A stretch of 64,000 bases of DNA from Mycolicibacterium chubuense NBB4. GTDB taxonomy: Bacteria > Actinomycetota > Actinomycetes > Mycobacteriales > Mycobacteriaceae. The notes under the pieces are model-generated. The model had not been told where the DNA came from and did no database searches. It saw only the letters and a program-made list of their open reading frames with translations. The position numbers and the translations under genes were made by a program. The DNA is taken from the NCBI RefSeq assembly GCF_000266905.1, contig NC_018027.1, forward strand, positions 1,240,001 to 1,304,000, read 5' to 3'. Shown here piece by piece: positions 53,901 to 62,022 of this stretch (position 1 is its first letter; every line of letters starts with the position of its first letter).

Positions 53901-56057
53901 GCCTCGGCGCTGGGTGCAACGACGGCGGACAAGCAGGACACCTTCACGGTGACCGTCTCGGACGGCCGCGGCGGCACACTGGAGGTCCCGGTGACGGTCG
54001 CGGTCCTGCCGAAGAACGCGGCGCCGACCGGTTCTTATGCTGCGGGAGCGCCGGATTCGAATGGCGTGGTGACCGGCACCGTGACCTCCGCTGACGCCGA
54101 CGGCGACACCCGAACCTACAGCGGGCCGGCCACGTCAGCCAAGGGTGGCACGGTCACGCTCAACCCGACCACGGGCGCGTTCACGTACACGCCGACCGCG
54201 GCGGCGCGTGAGCAGGCGACGCAGTCACCGGGCGTCGACACCGACACGTTCACGGTCACGGTCAGCGACGGCCACGGCGGGTCCACGCCGGTGGAAGTCA
54301 CGGTGACGATCGCGCCGAACGTGGTGACCAGCGACTCGGTCTCCGGGGTGCCCTTCAGCGGCGTCATCGCGGCGCCGGGCGGCACGTTGTACGAGATCAC
54401 CACAGACGCCAGCAGCCTCGCCGGCTCCGGTTCAACCTACGTGAGCGTGCTGACCGCGGACGGCCGGGTGCTGACGACCGCAGAAGTCCCAGGGCAGCCG
54501 GCACATTTGGTCACCGAAGCCCGGCCCGATGGAACCCTGTTGGTGACCACGACCGATGTGCAGGCGCAGAAAACGTACTTCACGGCGGTGGGGTCAGCGG
54601 GGCAGGCGACGACGGTGAAAACCGTCGACGGCGCTTCGTATTACTTTCCAGCAACAGCGAGCAACGGGACCATCTTCACGCTGATCACGTTGCAGGACGA
54701 GCAGAACGCTTTCCACTTCTCCTTGGTCCGTATCGCGCCCGACAACACGGTCACCACCTACGCGCTCAACACTTCGGCGACCGGTCCAGTCGGTGCCTAT
54801 TCTCCACCGGTGGTGGGTCCCGACGGAGCGGCCTATGTCCTTTCGGCCGATGCAGCAACGCAGCAGGCGTCGATCTTCGTCGTCAGGCCCGATGGAAGTT
54901 CGTTCAGTACGTCGCCGATCTCGGTGCTGCAGGCCACGCCGATCGTCGTCGGCGCCGACGGGACGGCGTACGCGGCGGCTCTGACCATCAACGAGGCGGC
55001 GCAGCAGTACGAGACGACTATCGTGACGATCAAGGGCAGCGACGTGACGACACGCAGCGTGGTGGGGCTGCCGGCATCGCAGTTGATTGCTGCGCCTGAC
55101 GGATCGGTTCTGCTGACGGTCACCGATGTCACCTCCGAGCAATACTCCCTGGTCCGCATCACCCCGACGGGCATCACGTCGTCCGCGACTGCTAGCGGTT
55201 TAGTGGAGTCCTGGCCGCAGGTGGCCGCTGACGGGACTGCCTACCTGACCGGGAGCGGCGACGCAGCCCAGGTGACGGTGCTGCGCCCGGATGGAAGCAG
55301 TCTGATAGTGGAGCTCCCGGGTGACCCCATCCAGGGCCAGGTATCTCAGTTCGGCATCACCGGCATCGGACCGGATAACAAGGCGTACATCCCGGTAAGC
55401 CTCGGAGACGGCTTCGGGGTCGCGGTGGTCGGCGCTTCCGGCTTGGAAACTACCTACCCGATCGACGGATTCCCCACTCAGGCACCGGTATTCGATGCCA
55501 ACGGCCACGCCATCCAGACTGTGGACACGGGACTGGGTTCGACCCAGCTCGTGGTCTTGTCCACCGGAGCGACCAGCACCGCCCTCGCGGGCAGCGCGGC
55601 TCAGTCGCAAGGAATCGTTCCTTCTGTCGTCGTCGGGCCCGAGGGAACGGCATTCCTGCTCACCACCTACGCGGACGGCACGGTGCACGGCCTGGCGTTC
55701 AACCCCGACGGCACCACCGTGGGCACTTTCACAGACCACGGAACGGTTGCGCTTGTTCTGAAACTCGGTGGGCTGCAGGGGTATTCCGGCTCTCAATTCG
55801 TGTTCGGACCCGACGGCACGGCCTATGTGACCGTCGACGATGTCGATAACACTAGTTCGACGGCTGCATATACCAAGGCGACGGTCTACGCGATGAACGC
55901 GACGGGAGTGACGAAGGTCGCCGAAGTGGCGGACGCCTACGGGTTGGCGGTCACCGTCGCTCCGGACGGCACGGTCTATCTGAGTACGACCACGGGAGAT
56001 TTGACCGGCGGATTCACCACCACCGTGAGGGCGATCAGCACGACGGACGCGCTGTAG
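50904..56057 (+). CDS. Giant exported VCBS/cadherin-repeat protein with C-terminal propeller-like region
   Basis: 1,717 aa from ATG 50904 (MGVVMGHARYIGRVG; ATG 50916 is also possible). Signal peptide RYIGRVGALAVALGIG... with cleavage near AWA-E. Then about 260 acidic Ser/Asp/Glu/Ala-rich residues, as in wall-spanning linkers. Eight tandem units of about 105 aa follow (nt 51807-54330), each with N-x-x-P at the start, a (T/S)xDxDGD turn, xGTFTYTP and DTFTVTVxDGxGG. The C-terminal about 575 aa have repeated PDGxAY/TAY-type strands, as in beta-propellers (54340-56054). Likely a surface adhesin or matrix protein. The N-terminal motif ARYIGRVGALAVALGIG is shared with the next gene. Confidence 0.85.
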   Translation: MGVVMGHARYIGRVGALAVALGIGSAIASPGGIAWAEPDSGPSASADASAGGQASGGAGSDTSESAGSNAQSGSGDSDTESAADDAAEPDDAVTDDDTVADGVDSAGDATDDSAADIEGAEEQPDVEDTDVAQDDSGPAAVEESTDTAGDTAVEQAPTRTSARHRLSETTAPVAKHESIESSAPATVEAATDDQSTPSDPPAPLSRVAPLPRASVTASEAGDSAPLPSSTAVESGAMTTTLLSALLLPGAPGVPAAPADTPLVWGLLAFARRQSGQQARQIGSAGTQVTSGELLDAAAEDNNPPTGRAVVGSPSWFSGKVTGRVIGSDPDRDRLTYSGSTDTGKGTVVVAANGRFTYTPTAEARHAAAQTGASEHDLTDTFTVAVDDGNGGVTPVSVTVRISPFNQRPTSSASVDRPDMGTGVVTGTIETADPDGDSVTYVASDPGKGFVEINDDGTFAYTPTEAAREAASARPGRAADRTDRFTVTVDDGHGGFQTVAVTVAIAAIDNSAPEPVQVDTSTPNPFSGSVRGRLIATDPDGDRLTFSGTTSTAKGTVTVAPSGRFIYTPTAAARHAAAADGASDEDKTDVFDITVVDAYGGTAVVPVVVNVAPLNSAPTRARASAGAPDADTGAVAITVTARDADNDALSVSAPDTDKGGVVDNGDGTFTYTPTVAARLAAGADGASNDDMLDTVTFTVDDGHGGTATASVTVAIVPLAAVVNHDPTDGAYEAGEPDSDAKVTGQVTATDPDGDDLTYSGPDTSTKGGAVTVNADGTFDYTPSDDARHAASALGASTADQQDTFTVTVSDGQGGTLAVPVTVAILPKNTAPDGSYTAGQPDSNGKISGAVTSTDADGDTRTYSAPGTSAKGGTVHVNADGTFTYTPSAAARENAAKAGATTADKTDSFVVTVDDGHVGGATTVTVSVAILPAPNSAPTNGKATVGQPGTDGKVSGTVTATDANGDPLSYSGPVTSARGGTVLVNANGTFLYSPSDDARHAASALGATTADKQDTFTVTVSDGRGGTLEVPVTVAVLPKNAAPTGSYAAGAPDSNGVVTGTVTSADADGDTRTYSGPATSAKGGTVTLNPTTGAFTYTPTAAAREQATQSPGVDTDTFTVTVSDGHGGSTPVEVTVTIAPNVVTSDSVSGVPFSGVIAAPGGTLYEITTDASSLAGSGSTYVSVLTADGRVLTTAEVPGQPAHLVTEARPDGTLLVTTTDVQAQKTYFTAVGSAGQATTVKTVDGASYYFPATASNGTIFTLITLQDEQNAFHFSLVRIAPDNTVTTYALNTSATGPVGAYSPPVVGPDGAAYVLSADAATQQASIFVVRPDGSSFSTSPISVLQATPIVVGADGTAYAAALTINEAAQQYETTIVTIKGSDVTTRSVVGLPASQLIAAPDGSVLLTVTDVTSEQYSLVRITPTGITSSATASGLVESWPQVAADGTAYLTGSGDAAQVTVLRPDGSSLIVELPGDPIQGQVSQFGITGIGPDNKAYIPVSLGDGFGVAVVGASGLETTYPIDGFPTQAPVFDANGHAIQTVDTGLGSTQLVVLSTGATSTALAGSAAQSQGIVPSVVVGPEGTAFLLTTYADGTVHGLAFNPDGTTVGTFTDHGTVALVLKLGGLQGYSGSQFVFGPDGTAYVTVDDVDNTSSTAAYTKATVYAMNATGVTKVAEVADAYGLAVTVAPDGTVYLSTTTGDLTGGFTTTVRAISTTDAL
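51807..54330 (+). repeat. Eight tandem VCBS/cadherin-like units (about 315 bp each)
   Basis: Unit starts (the Asn codon) at about 51807, 52116, 52428, 52743, 53067, 53382, 53700 and 54015, a period of 309-324 bp. Units 5 and 7 resemble each other more than their neighbours (both have RHAASALGA and PVTVAxLPKN), as do units 6 and 8 (both have DADGDTRTYS and SAKGGTV). A two-unit block of about 630 bp was therefore duplicated. Confidence 0.85.
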
Positions 56058-56122
56058 ACCCGACGTGGCGTTGCGCACAGGGCCGGTCGGGTAGTAGCGC
56101 GCTCAGATCGTGAACTTCTGGC

Positions 56123-56161
56123 CACGGCACCCTTCGCGAAGCAAGCGGTGAGGGTGCCGTG
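56123..56161. terminator. Hairpin downstream of the first giant gene
   Basis: CACGGCACCCT (56123-56133) and AGGGTGCCGTG (56151-56161) form a perfect 11-bp stem with a 17-base loop, 66 bp after the stop codon. Probable terminator separating the two giant genes. Confidence 0.7.
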
Positions 56162-56469
56162 CGGCGGCGGCAAATCGGATCGCTTGCAGTGCGCGCAGAG
56201 GCGGGGGCTACCGCCCTGCCGAATCCTAATGCGGCATTGCTGATTCAGTCGTCTCGCGAAAGTATCGAGTTTGCTGCAGCGGGTGAATCTTTCGGGCCAT
56301 CGAAAGGGTGAGGCAGCGTGTGCACACTCTTGCAGTGTGTTTCAGCCCGAAACAGTTCCTGCATACGCAAGAAGTGCAGCTTTGCTCGAACAATGACGTT
56401 CGCTGAATCTCCACGGCACCGTACTGTTCGACAGTAACCAGCCTGTGAATATGCTTCGGGGGGACTGCC
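56162..56469. promoter_or_regulatory. Promoter region of the second giant gene
   Basis: 308 bp without a gene and less GC-rich. It contains the palindrome TACTGT-TCG-ACAGTA at 56422-56436, 34 bp before the ATG, and ACACT-CTTGC-AGTGT near 56324-56338. Either could be a regulator site. No sure promoter boxes. Confidence 0.4.
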
Positions 56470-59400
56470 ATGGGGTTGCATAGTTCAAGTCGTGCCCGGA
56501 GCGGCGAGGCGCCGAGCGGGGAAGGGCATCTGGCACCGGCAGCGTCGGGCTGTGCCCGATACATAGGTCGAGTCGGGGCACTGGCCGTCGCCCTTGGAAT
56601 TGGGGCGGCGGTCGCCACTACGCCGGGCTTCGCGTGGGCCGACACTACTTCCACCGGGTCGACCACCGACGCAACGCCGGCCAGCGACACTGCCAAGGGT
56701 TCGGAGCCGTCCGGATCCTCGGCTGAGCATTCGACGTCCACCGGAACCGAAGACGCCGACAACGCCGGTACTGCAACGGAAAACAACGCGGACGAAGCGA
56801 CTGCGCAACCGGCGGGCAGTCATGCCACCGCCGGGGCGGACGCACCGGACGAAACCGAGAATGATGCCAGCGAGGCGGTCGAAGTCGAGTCGGCGGAGAC
56901 GACCCCGGTGAGCACTCCGGCCTCAGAACCGTCGCCGAGCCAAACGTCCGGGGGAGCAGATGACGTGCCCGTGGACGCTGTCGAGACAGACGCTCCGGAC
57001 ATCTCGATCCTCGAGGCGTCGTCCGCCGCCGCGGGCACCGCGAGTTCCGGCGCAGGACCTACTGGATCGTCGCCGGTGGCAGACCGCAACAGTGTCTCCG
57101 CGACGGCACGGGAGGTCGACGACAGTCCGGCGGTCTCGGAGAACCAAGACGTCGCAGTTGAGGCGTTCGACTCCACCGACACGACGAACGCGACTCGAAC
57201 AGCGCTCGAGCAGTCACCGGGTGATCCGGCGACAAACTCCGGCGCGACCACCATCACGGCGACCGCAGCCGCTGCGCCAAGCGAGGGTGTGCCTGCCCAA
57301 GGCCCCACCCTCGTTGAATCGCTCCTTGCGTTGGTGGGCAGGTCGTTTGGCGCGACCGGTGATCCCGCCATCCCGATCGAAACCCCCGGCGTCTGGGTGG
57401 CGCTGGCCGCCGCACGCCGCGAGCTGGGCACCCTGCGTTCGTCGGGGCAGAAGGTGGGAACGGCCGCTGCGGGAACACCTACGACGAGCGAGACCATGGA
57501 CGCCATCGCAGCCGCAGCCGCAGCCAACTCGGCGCCCGCGGTCTTCGTCGTTGCCGGTTTCCCGAATACGAGTACCGGGGTGGTCACCGGCTCGGTGATT
57601 GCCCGAGACAAAGATCGTGACCCGCTGACCTACGGCGCTGAGGCGACAAGCGCCAAAGGCGGCTCCGTGGTCATCGACGCCCAAGGCAAGTTCACCTACA
57701 CCCCGACCGCGGCAATCCGTCACGCAGCCGCCGCGACCACCGCCACCGCCGTCGACAAAGCCGATACCTTCACCGTGGCCGTCGACGACGGCCACGGTCA
57801 CACGGTCACCCAGACCGTCACCGTCCGAGTCGGTCCTACGAACGCCAAACCCACGAACGCCGCCGTAACGGATCTGTTCACCAACCCGAACAGCGGTAAG
57901 GTCACCGGCACGATCGTGGCCACCGACGCCGACCATGACGACTTCACCCTCACCGGGCCGACCAGCACCAAGAAGGGTGCGATCACCTACGACAGCGCCA
58001 CCGATTCCTTCACCTACATCCCCACCCAGGCCGCCCGCCAGGCTGCCTCCGCACCCCGCGCCTCTGCGTTGGCCAAGACCGACTCGTTCAGGGTCACGCT
58101 GTCCGACGGACACGGCGGAACTACAGCAGTCACGGTCAAGGTCGACATCGCACCGCTGCCGGGCATCAACACGCCACCGACGATCATCAACGTCGCTGTC
58201 GGGGAACCGGATTCGATGGGCACTGTCACGGGCATCGTCACTGCGACCGACCCAGACCGTGATGACCTCACCTATTCGGCGACGGGCGCCACGGCGAAAG
58301 GCAGCGTCGTCGTCAACTCCGACGGCACTTTCACCTACACACCGACTCAGGCGGCGCGCCTGGTCGCCTTCACAACGGCGGGTGACGACACTGACTCGTT
58401 CACTGTCACCGTCAGTGACGGGCTCGCCACCACCAGCACGACCGTCGCCGCCCCGATCTTGCCGGCGAAGCTCTCGCTGAGCACACCAGTGACCGGGGTG
58501 GACGGGCCCGTCCAGGTCGTCTTCAGTCCGGACGGCGGTCGCGCCTACGTGACAATTGCCCACGAGAATCGCGTCTCTGTCATGGATACCACCACCAATA
58601 CAGAGGTTGAATCAATCGATGTGGGCTACGGCCCGCAGGGAATGGCGCTGAATACCGACGGCACACGGCTTTACGTCGCAAATTCCCGTGGCGGCATCTC
58701 GGTGGTCGACACCGCTGGCAACTCCGTTGTGGACTCGATCGAAGTGCCGGATGGGTCGACCAACATCGCCATCTCGCCCGACGGCACCCGCGGTTATGTG
58801 ACCAATTACGACGCAAACACCGTGTCGGTTCTCGACCTGACCAACGACACCGTCGTCACTACTCTTGACGGTTTCCACCGGCCACTGGATGTGGCGGTCA
58901 GCCGGGACGGCAGCCGGGTATACGTGACGAACGTCGCGAATGGCCCCGGGGAGATCCAAGTCATCGACGCGGCCAGCTACGTCGTCACCGACACGATCCA
59001 TGTGGGTTCTCCCACTTCGGGATTCCAGCCACTCGGCCTCGCGCTGAGCCCGGACGGCGCGCTGCTCTACACCGCGGACATCAGCCACGACAATCTGACG
59101 GTGATCCGCACCTCCGACAACGCCGTCATCGACTTCATCAACGGACCCAGCGAACCCACCGCTCTGTCCCTGAGCCCCGACGGGTCGCTGGCGTATGTCA
59201 CGAGTCAAGGCGACGACAAAGTGTCCGTTATTGATCTCGCCACCAAAGCCACCATCACCTCATTCACCTTCGCCGACCATCCGCTCGGCATCACGGTCAG
59301 CCCCGACGGCACCCAGATCTACGTGAATCGCACCAATGCGGGTGCCGTGTCCGTGCTGTCGCTGGTGCCGGCAACCTCCAACGACGCGCCTACCGCCTCG

Positions 59401-61872
59401 CCCACCGTCACCAACCCCGACTTCGTCACCGGCGCGGTCACCGTGGTCCTCAACGCCACCGACCCGGACGGCGACCCGTTGTCCTATACCGTCAGCAGCG
59501 GACCGGCCCGCGGCACCGTGACCCCAACCGGCGACGGAACATTCACCTACACGCCGAACGGCGCGGCCCGCACTCAGGCCGAGGGGACAGCGGGACCGGA
59601 CTCCGATACGTTCACCGTGTCGGTCAGCGACGGGCAGGGCGCGACGACCGTGGTTCCCGTCACTGTCACCATCGCCCCGGCGCTCATCGTCAATCACACA
59701 CTGACACTGGCCGGGCAGTACCAATACGACGTTGTCAGCCCTGACAAGTCGCGGATCACAGTGAGCACATTCGACACGGATCCCGTCTCAGGTGCAGCGA
59801 CCACCAGGGTGGCCGTGATCGACACCGCGACCGGCACCCAGATCGGCGACACCATCGTGATCGCCGGTGGCGATAGGTACGCCTATCCACTCGTCACGCC
59901 CGGCGGGGACCGTGCCGTGTTCACCACCACGGCAGCCGGCGACGGCCAGTCGACGCTGATCACCGTCGTGGACATCACCACCGGTCAACAGATCGGCAGC
60001 ACCATCACCGTCGCCGGAGCTGCGGGAATCACCAAGGCGCTGAACGCCGACGGCAGCCGTGTCGTGGTCACCGGCGAGACCCGCACCGGCACGCCGAGCA
60101 CCAGCGTGTCGATCATCGACACCACCACCGGCACCCAGATCGGCACCTCCGTCCTGGTTGGCGGAACGGTGTCCGACGTGACAAGCAACCTCGGAAACGA
60201 CGTCGGTGAGGCCCGCACCGGCCTGGCCGTGACACCCGACGGCCAACGCGTGGTCGTCACGACCAACGACGACACCGACTACTCGGCCACCACCCCGGTA
60301 ACCAGCCGGCTGATCGTCGTCGACGCCGCCACCGGCGCCCAGATCGGAACCACCATCACGCTGCGCGGCACCGCAGCCACGCAACTCACTGGCGACGGCA
60401 GCCGCGCCTTGGCTTCCGCCCAGCACGCCTACAACCAGAACGGGACCATCCTCAACGCCGCTTCCCAGTTCGCGGTGGTGGATACCGCAACGGGCGTTGT
60501 GCTGGGGCGAATCGTCGACATCAATGGCTACGCAGTGCCGCGGTTAACCGATGACGGCAGTCGCCTGGTGTTGGTAACAGGAGAGTCGCAGGGCTCGCTT
60601 AAAGTCACCGTTCTCGACGCTGCGACCGGCGGTCAGATCGGTGCCACGGTCATTGACGGCTATTACGAAACTGCGGCTGTGTACGGCAACCGGGTGGTCG
60701 TTACTGCTGGTCCGGGATTTGGCGATGCCAAGAGCATCAGCGTGTTCGACACGGTCACCGGAACTCAGGTCGGCACCACCATCCAAACCGCCGGCACCAC
60801 ATACATCTACGGCCTCCGCCAGGTCGACGACCAGAACAGGCTGCTGGACGTGCGGTATTCGTTCAACGGCGCCGGGGGTACGACGGGAAAGACCTACGTG
60901 TCGGCTATCGACCTCACGACCGGCACGTTGCTCAACCAGACGGTGATCGACGGCCAGCTCTACGGCAGCAAGGTCAGCGGTGACCGCGCCATCGTCGCCA
61001 CCAAGTCCGCGGAGCCGACGGATCCGTCCGCCATCACCCGCGTCGCCGTGTTCGACACCGGCTCAGGCGTTCAGCTCGGCGCGACCCTCGTCACCCCAGG
61101 CGCCCGGGCTTACGCCTACAGCCCTCCCATCACGCTGTCACCCGACGGCCAGCGCGCCTGGATCGTGACCGACCTGGCCGCGAACTCGACGAGTTCTGTT
61201 GCAGTCGTGGCTCTTTCCGGCGGGGCACAGATCGGCACCACCACGACGGTTCCTGGTGTCGACGTCGAGTTCGACTACGCGAATCGGGTGTTCAGTCCCG
61301 ACGGGACGCGGATGGTCCTCGTCACCGACGACAACGGCAGCAAAGTGGTGAGCGTCTTCGACACCTCGGCAGGGGCGCTGGTCGGTGCCCCCGCCGGGGT
61401 GGGCGGCGATTACTTCAGCCAGGCGACGTTCCGGGCTGACGGTGCGAGGGTCATCGTCTCGGTGTACTCAGTGAACGATGCGGGTGACGTCGAGACCACC
61501 GACACCGTCATCGACACCACCACCGGCGCGGCGATCGGACAGCCCGTCACCTTCCCCGGCGCCGACGTCTATTCGCTCGACGGGATTCCTCCGGGGACCA
61601 ACGCGATCGAGTTCGGATACTTCTATTCCGACCGTGAGATGACCTCGGTGACACTGGTGGACACCGATACCGGAGTGGCGCTAGGTGACACCGTCACCTT
61701 CGCCGGGTCGCCGACCTTCTCGCAGTATCGCGCCGGCGACACGTTCGGCACCGTCTTCGGTATCACCGTCGACTACTCCTCCGACACCACGACTTTCAAC
61801 ATCACGCACGTCCAGACAGGTTCGGCGTCGAACGGCGGAGTCGGCGCGGCCAACGCCGCCGATCTGGTGTGA
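56470..61872 (+). CDS. Giant exported protein: VCBS repeats and two beta-propeller-like regions
   Basis: 1,800 aa from ATG 56470. An N-terminal extension precedes the signal core CARYIGRVGALAVALGIG (cleavage near AWA-D), the same motif as in the preceding giant gene. A Thr/Glu/Ala-rich linker runs to about residue 350. Three about 105-aa VCBS/cadherin-like units begin near nt 57526, 57841 and 58168. A YVTN-type propeller follows (58490-59370), with repeats such as SPDGTRGYVTNYDANTVSVLDLTNDTVV, and a fourth VCBS unit starts near 59380. The C-terminal about 725 aa repeat a VDTATGTQIGTTI-like motif, suggesting a further propeller or beta-solenoid. Likely surface protein; ligand unknown. Confidence 0.83.
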   Translation: MGLHSSSRARSGEAPSGEGHLAPAASGCARYIGRVGALAVALGIGAAVATTPGFAWADTTSTGSTTDATPASDTAKGSEPSGSSAEHSTSTGTEDADNAGTATENNADEATAQPAGSHATAGADAPDETENDASEAVEVESAETTPVSTPASEPSPSQTSGGADDVPVDAVETDAPDISILEASSAAAGTASSGAGPTGSSPVADRNSVSATAREVDDSPAVSENQDVAVEAFDSTDTTNATRTALEQSPGDPATNSGATTITATAAAAPSEGVPAQGPTLVESLLALVGRSFGATGDPAIPIETPGVWVALAAARRELGTLRSSGQKVGTAAAGTPTTSETMDAIAAAAAANSAPAVFVVAGFPNTSTGVVTGSVIARDKDRDPLTYGAEATSAKGGSVVIDAQGKFTYTPTAAIRHAAAATTATAVDKADTFTVAVDDGHGHTVTQTVTVRVGPTNAKPTNAAVTDLFTNPNSGKVTGTIVATDADHDDFTLTGPTSTKKGAITYDSATDSFTYIPTQAARQAASAPRASALAKTDSFRVTLSDGHGGTTAVTVKVDIAPLPGINTPPTIINVAVGEPDSMGTVTGIVTATDPDRDDLTYSATGATAKGSVVVNSDGTFTYTPTQAARLVAFTTAGDDTDSFTVTVSDGLATTSTTVAAPILPAKLSLSTPVTGVDGPVQVVFSPDGGRAYVTIAHENRVSVMDTTTNTEVESIDVGYGPQGMALNTDGTRLYVANSRGGISVVDTAGNSVVDSIEVPDGSTNIAISPDGTRGYVTNYDANTVSVLDLTNDTVVTTLDGFHRPLDVAVSRDGSRVYVTNVANGPGEIQVIDAASYVVTDTIHVGSPTSGFQPLGLALSPDGALLYTADISHDNLTVIRTSDNAVIDFINGPSEPTALSLSPDGSLAYVTSQGDDKVSVIDLATKATITSFTFADHPLGITVSPDGTQIYVNRTNAGAVSVLSLVPATSNDAPTASPTVTNPDFVTGAVTVVLNATDPDGDPLSYTVSSGPARGTVTPTGDGTFTYTPNGAARTQAEGTAGPDSDTFTVSVSDGQGATTVVPVTVTIAPALIVNHTLTLAGQYQYDVVSPDKSRITVSTFDTDPVSGAATTRVAVIDTATGTQIGDTIVIAGGDRYAYPLVTPGGDRAVFTTTAAGDGQSTLITVVDITTGQQIGSTITVAGAAGITKALNADGSRVVVTGETRTGTPSTSVSIIDTTTGTQIGTSVLVGGTVSDVTSNLGNDVGEARTGLAVTPDGQRVVVTTNDDTDYSATTPVTSRLIVVDAATGAQIGTTITLRGTAATQLTGDGSRALASAQHAYNQNGTILNAASQFAVVDTATGVVLGRIVDINGYAVPRLTDDGSRLVLVTGESQGSLKVTVLDAATGGQIGATVIDGYYETAAVYGNRVVVTAGPGFGDAKSISVFDTVTGTQVGTTIQTAGTTYIYGLRQVDDQNRLLDVRYSFNGAGGTTGKTYVSAIDLTTGTLLNQTVIDGQLYGSKVSGDRAIVATKSAEPTDPSAITRVAVFDTGSGVQLGATLVTPGARAYAYSPPITLSPDGQRAWIVTDLAANSTSSVAVVALSGGAQIGTTTTVPGVDVEFDYANRVFSPDGTRMVLVTDDNGSKVVSVFDTSAGALVGAPAGVGGDYFSQATFRADGARVIVSVYSVNDAGDVETTDTVIDTTTGAAIGQPVTFPGADVYSLDGIPPGTNAIEFGYFYSDREMTSVTLVDTDTGVALGDTVTFAGSPTFSQYRAGDTFGTVFGITVDYSSDTTTFNITHVQTGSASNGGVGAANAADLV
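57526..58480 (+). repeat. Three VCBS/cadherin-like units in the second giant protein
   Basis: Unit starts at about 57526, 57841 and 58168. Each has the xxATDxDxDxLTY and TFTYTPTQAAR patterns found in the neighbouring gene. A fourth unit (about 59380-59690) is separated from them by the YVTN propeller, so the array was split by insertion or assembled by domain shuffling. Confidence 0.8.
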
Positions 61873-61971
61873 GCGACGCGCCGGCCGGTGAGCTGCGGGA
61901 AGCGCGTTCGGCAGCGCTACCTCGCTCAAGAAGCCCGCGATGCCGATGAACCGATGTCCCAGCGCGCGGCT

Positions 61972-61995
61972 GGCGGATCTGCCCGCAGATCCGCC
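61972..61995. terminator. Hairpin between the second giant gene and the BcsB-like gene
   Basis: GGCGGATCTG (61972-61981), loop CCCG, CAGATCCGCC (61986-61995): a perfect 10-bp stem in the 150-bp gap between two convergent genes. Probable two-way terminator. Confidence 0.75.
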
Positions 61996-62022
61996 CGTGG
62001 AGCGGAGGCGCGCCAGCGGCGT

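Noticed and set aside
56386..56402. TCGAAC-N6-GTTCG, resembling a LexA SOS box
   Set aside because: The mycobacterial SOS box has a 4-base centre (TCGAAC-N4-GTTCGA). Here the spacing is 6 and the last base does not fit.
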